Shown: in pieces, positions 9,058-12,106 of the stretch
How positions within the stretch are numbered: position 1 is the stretch's first letter
How the letters are laid out: each line of letters opens with the position of its first letter
NCBI GenBank assembly: GCA_001969505.1
Contig: LSSK01001512.1
Location: 1 to 12,106, forward strand
Length of the DNA: 12,106 bases
From: Zancudomyces culisetae
Lineage: Eukaryota; Kickxellomycota; Harpellomycetes; Harpellales; Legeriomycetaceae
Direction: 5' to 3'
Made by a program: the position numbers and the translations under genes
Notes under the pieces: model-generated
The model's database searches: none
Told to the model about the DNA's origin: nothing
Seen by the model: only the letters and a program-made list of their open reading frames with translations

Positions 9058-9630
9058 GTATCCAATTCTACTTCAAAGTGGTGGTTTTTATTTTTGATGA
9101 TAATTCATATCATAAATGCATTTGCAATAGTTTATTATTATTCTTGTTTACGTGATAATGTTACAATAAAACAAGTTGTTGGGTAAAGCACGGCCAAAGA
9201 AACGCGTTGGATCAAATTTTCTGGTACAAGCAGCCGTGCCTATCTACAGCTAATTAGCAATTGGGTTATGGTTGAAAGGTTTAGAAGGTGGTTTAATTAG
9301 AATTTTTACGAAAAATTGAGGTTGAATAATTTTACAGTTTGTAAACAAAAAAAATATTGTGCGGATTTTCGTTTTGTTGTATTTATATTTGTTTTGAGTA
9401 TTTAAACAATATAATTAGGTTATAAGGTTCAACTCGAAAAAAGACTGAGCATCTAAAAAACGAGATAATTTATAGAAATCAATCCATTTTGTACTGCACC
9501 AAGTTTTTCTCTATAGTACCTATTACATGACTTTATAAAAGAAAAATCTTAGTAATTTTACTTTTTGAATAAAGTATAAGGATCGAACAGAATCAGTAAA
9601 ACTAGCGGTAAATCAATTCCAAGCAACAAA
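9058..9630. other. Intergenic region between AUH and ARP5
   Basis: AATAAA at 9165-9170 is a plausible poly(A) signal for AUH. A 7-base inverted repeat (GCACGGC 9188-9194 / GCCGTGC 9233-9239) encloses an ACGCGT hexamer at 9202-9207. The rest is AT-rich with T- and A-runs, and TATAAG lies near 9575. No RNA gene or open frame of note is seen. Confidence 0.5.
9165..9170 (+). terminator. AATAAA poly(A)-type signal of AUH
   Basis: Exact AATAAA, 107 bases after the AUH stop codon, a normal 3' UTR distance. Confidence 0.45.
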
Positions 9631-12106
9631 ATGACAAACCACAATGTTTTTGAGGCGCCTGAATTACCGAAACAGGATAAATATAGAGAGCCTTATACGG
9701 ACTATTCAAAATTCAGAGACGGTACGGGAATAGTTATTGACTATGGTACGTGTTGATTTATTTTGAGTAAATGGAAGACTTTCGTGTGTAATTCGCAACA
9801 AGTGATATAGTTGATATAATCCATTTCCAGTAATAAATATAAAATGATTAATAAATAGGTGTTGATGTGTGCAAGGCAGGATGGAACACCGAAAATGAAC
9901 CACGGCGTAAGTATCCATGAAATATATTTTTTTATATGTGTGTACATTTCATTCTCTCCATTCTTTGTATGAAGCATTCCGTATAAACAATTTTTGTAAA
10001 AAAAATAATAATAAATCTTTGAAATCTATTGAAAGTGTTATATATTTATATTACATTTGTATTTGTGATTGTATAGTTGTATTCGAAAATATGATATCCA
10101 AGTTCAGAAACAAGAAAGGAGGTCCAGGAAATACAGTACTGGTGGGGAACGATATATATGTTGATTCGATTGGGTACAGCAACATCAAGACCGCTTTTGA
10201 CGGGGGCTTGATTAATAACTTTGACGTTGTTGTAAGGTTTCATTCCTAATATCAGAACTTTAAAAAAGTATTTTTCAACAACCGGAGATAGGTGTATACT
10301 TTACAACTAGCTAGACAGTTGAGCAACATTGCTAACTCTGCTCGTTCATCTTTGTTAGTATTGATTAATTCTTAATATATGTGTGCAATTTAAATATTCT
10401 AGGAAAACACACTGGATTATATATTTTTGAATCTGGGAATCGAAGGAGATAAAGTGGACCATCCGATAGTAATGACAGAGCCAATATCCAACTTAACAAG
10501 CTGTAGAAAAGGTAATATGTTATTGAAAAACTGTCCGATAGTGCCCACCCTTTATTTGTGAAACGTATTCGTTGGGAAAAGTGTGTGTATTGGAGGAAAA
10601 TAAGTATGCAAAAGTCTAACAGGCCATTTATACACAAATAGGAATGAGCGAGCTGCTGTTTGAAGGATACAGAATTCCTAAAGTAGCATATGGAATTGAA
10701 CCATCCTGGAATTATTGGTATAACAAACGTGCCGCAGACCCTGAAAAAACAGGACTAATCATAGACACAGGGAGTGTGTCAACTCATTTAATCCCAGTTG
10801 TTGATGGGGTTCCACAATTGAAGGACGCCAAAAGGTACATACAATCATTATAGTTTTTATTAACTTTTTTTTTTTGGTGTATACCTCGTTATTGCTACAG
10901 TTGTTAGATTATACTAACGATCTATCGATTTATTTTTAACAAACGCGGCAAAATAGAATAAATGTGGGAGGCAACATGTTGATTGAGACGATGATGAAAT
11001 TACTACAACTCAAGTACCCAACATTCCCAACAAAGATCAATTTGTATCAGACAAAGTCACTTTTGTATGAACATGGATATTATGCAAAGGACTATCAGAG
11101 AGAAATTCAAGATATACTAAGCAGAGACAAATTGGAGAAGGAAGATCGGATAATCCAGTTTTCATACAAGGTAAGTAGGAGTTGTAAAAAGGTTGTATGG
11201 CCAGCGACCTGACAGGTTGGAGACGGAGGGGTTGGGGGCTTTGTTTGCGCGTGGTAATACTTTTTATTAGATAAACATATTCGTACAATTAATTGTTTTT
11301 TTGGAATCCTTAGGCTATTGAGGAAAAGTCTGAGCAGGAGAAAGAGGAGCAAGCAGAGCGACGAAGAGAGAATGCCAAGAAAATGTCAGAAATAGCAGCG
11401 AGAGTTCAAAAAGAGAAGTTGCAAAGAAACATAGAGCTACTGGAGTTACTCAGAGATATCCTGGCAAACGATGACGATGATAGTCCCAGATTCAAGGTAT
11501 ATTATACGTGGTTTCAGCATTTACTTTTATATGCTCTATGATTTTTTTTAGATAAAGAGAGTGTTGCAGAGACTTTAGTTTTAAATCAAAAAAACAAAAC
11601 ACACATATAACATTGAAAATATTAAATAGCAAGAATTAAAAAACTATGGGATAAAAACCAGGGCAGAGCTAGAAGCAGAGGCAAAAAAGGTAGAAATACG
11701 GGTAAGAAAAGCCACAGATAAGGATTTTGTAGAAACGAAGGAGCAGCCGGTATTTGATTTGGTGGATGTGCCAGATGAACAGCTGGGACCAGAAGAACTC
11801 AAAGAAAAGCGAAAACAAAAGCTATTAAAAGCAAACATGGAGGCAAGGGATAAGTTGAGGGCGGCCAAGGAGGAGGAGAAGAGACTGTTGGAAGAGGATA
11901 GACGAAAGGATGAAGAGTTGAGAATAAATAGTTTTGAAGTATGGCTATCGCAATTAAAGGATAAGCGGACACAGTTGGTGGATAGAATGAGGCAAAAAAG
12001 GGCTATGAAGAAGGAACTGTCGGATAGGAAGAGCGCGGCATCGCAACAGCGGATGCGATCGATAGCTGATTTGGCAGGAGGCGAGGGCAGAGGCGATGGA
12101 GGTGGG
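9631..12106 (+). CDS. Actin-related protein 5 (INO80 chromatin-remodelling complex), 5' part, 8 exons
   Basis: Arp5, paired with Ies6, is a nuclear module of the INO80 remodeller that binds nucleosomes and couples ATP hydrolysis to sliding (known for the family). Exons: 9631-9745, 9859-9906, 10077-10231, 10403-10511, 10642-10834, 10957-11170, 11314-11496 and 11630-12106, where the window cuts it. Phase is kept throughout, giving 498 residues; yeast Arp5 is 755, so about one third is missing. Landmarks: actin phosphate-1 region GIVIDYGVDVCKAGW (33-47); DHPIVMTEP (125-133); MSELLFEGYRIPKVAYGI (144-161); phosphate-2 region LIIDTGSVSTHLIPVVDG (181-198); RINVGGN (207-213); LLQLKYP (near 221-228). 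Residues 279-339 and about 390-475 form the long Glu/Lys/Arg-rich coiled-coil insertion typical of Arp5, including VPDEQLGPEELKEKRKQKLL (386-405). Arp5 is set apart from actin and other Arps by this insertion. The downstream actin-fold half lies outside. Confidence 0.94.

Overview
This is eukaryotic nuclear DNA: AT-rich, with intron-rich genes all read from the + strand under the standard genetic code. I rebuilt the genes by joining exons by hand at GT...AG introns (61 to 241 nt) and checking reading phase at every junction. Many donors are GTAAGT- or GTATGT-like, and many acceptors end in ATAG or TTAG. Short introns, compact genes and an Arp5 whose linker reads like the fungal form suggest a fungus, perhaps an early-diverging AT-rich (zygomycete-grade) one. 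That placement is inference; a related unicellular opisthokont is not excluded.

Layout: (1) 1-359, end of an upstream unit and the 5' region of the next gene. (2) 360-3511, a complete 13-exon gene for the MCM-binding protein MCMBP (Mcb1/ETG1 family), 551 aa, acting in DNA replication and MCM handling. (3) 3512-6007, about 2.5 kb with no recognised gene. It holds a possible small unrecognised or decayed spliced gene (about 4037-4860), a weak trace of a Tc1/mariner-like transposon (about 5175-5607), and a purine-rich tract with a TATA box just before the next gene. (4) 6008-6313, a single-exon 101-aa protein of unknown function with a mitochondrial-type N-terminus. (5) 6314-7865, about 1.5 kb of AT-rich non-coding DNA. 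(6) 7866-9057, a complete three-exon enoyl-CoA hydratase of the AUH (3-methylglutaconyl-CoA hydratase) type, 330 aa, mitochondrial, for leucine breakdown. (7) 9058-9630, intergenic. (8) 9631-12106, the first eight exons (498 aa) of Arp5, an actin-related subunit of the INO80 chromatin remodeller, cut by the window end.

The genes do not form an evident pathway. Two act in the nucleus (MCMBP on MCM/replication, Arp5 in INO80) and two are probably mitochondrial (AUH and the small orphan). Each looks like an independent housekeeping unit with its own promoter. I found no CRISPR array, rRNA, recognisable tRNA or intact mobile element, and nothing that amounts to a convincing new multi-gene system. 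The most open questions are the 4.0-4.9 kb spliced candidate and the 101-aa mitochondrial orphan.
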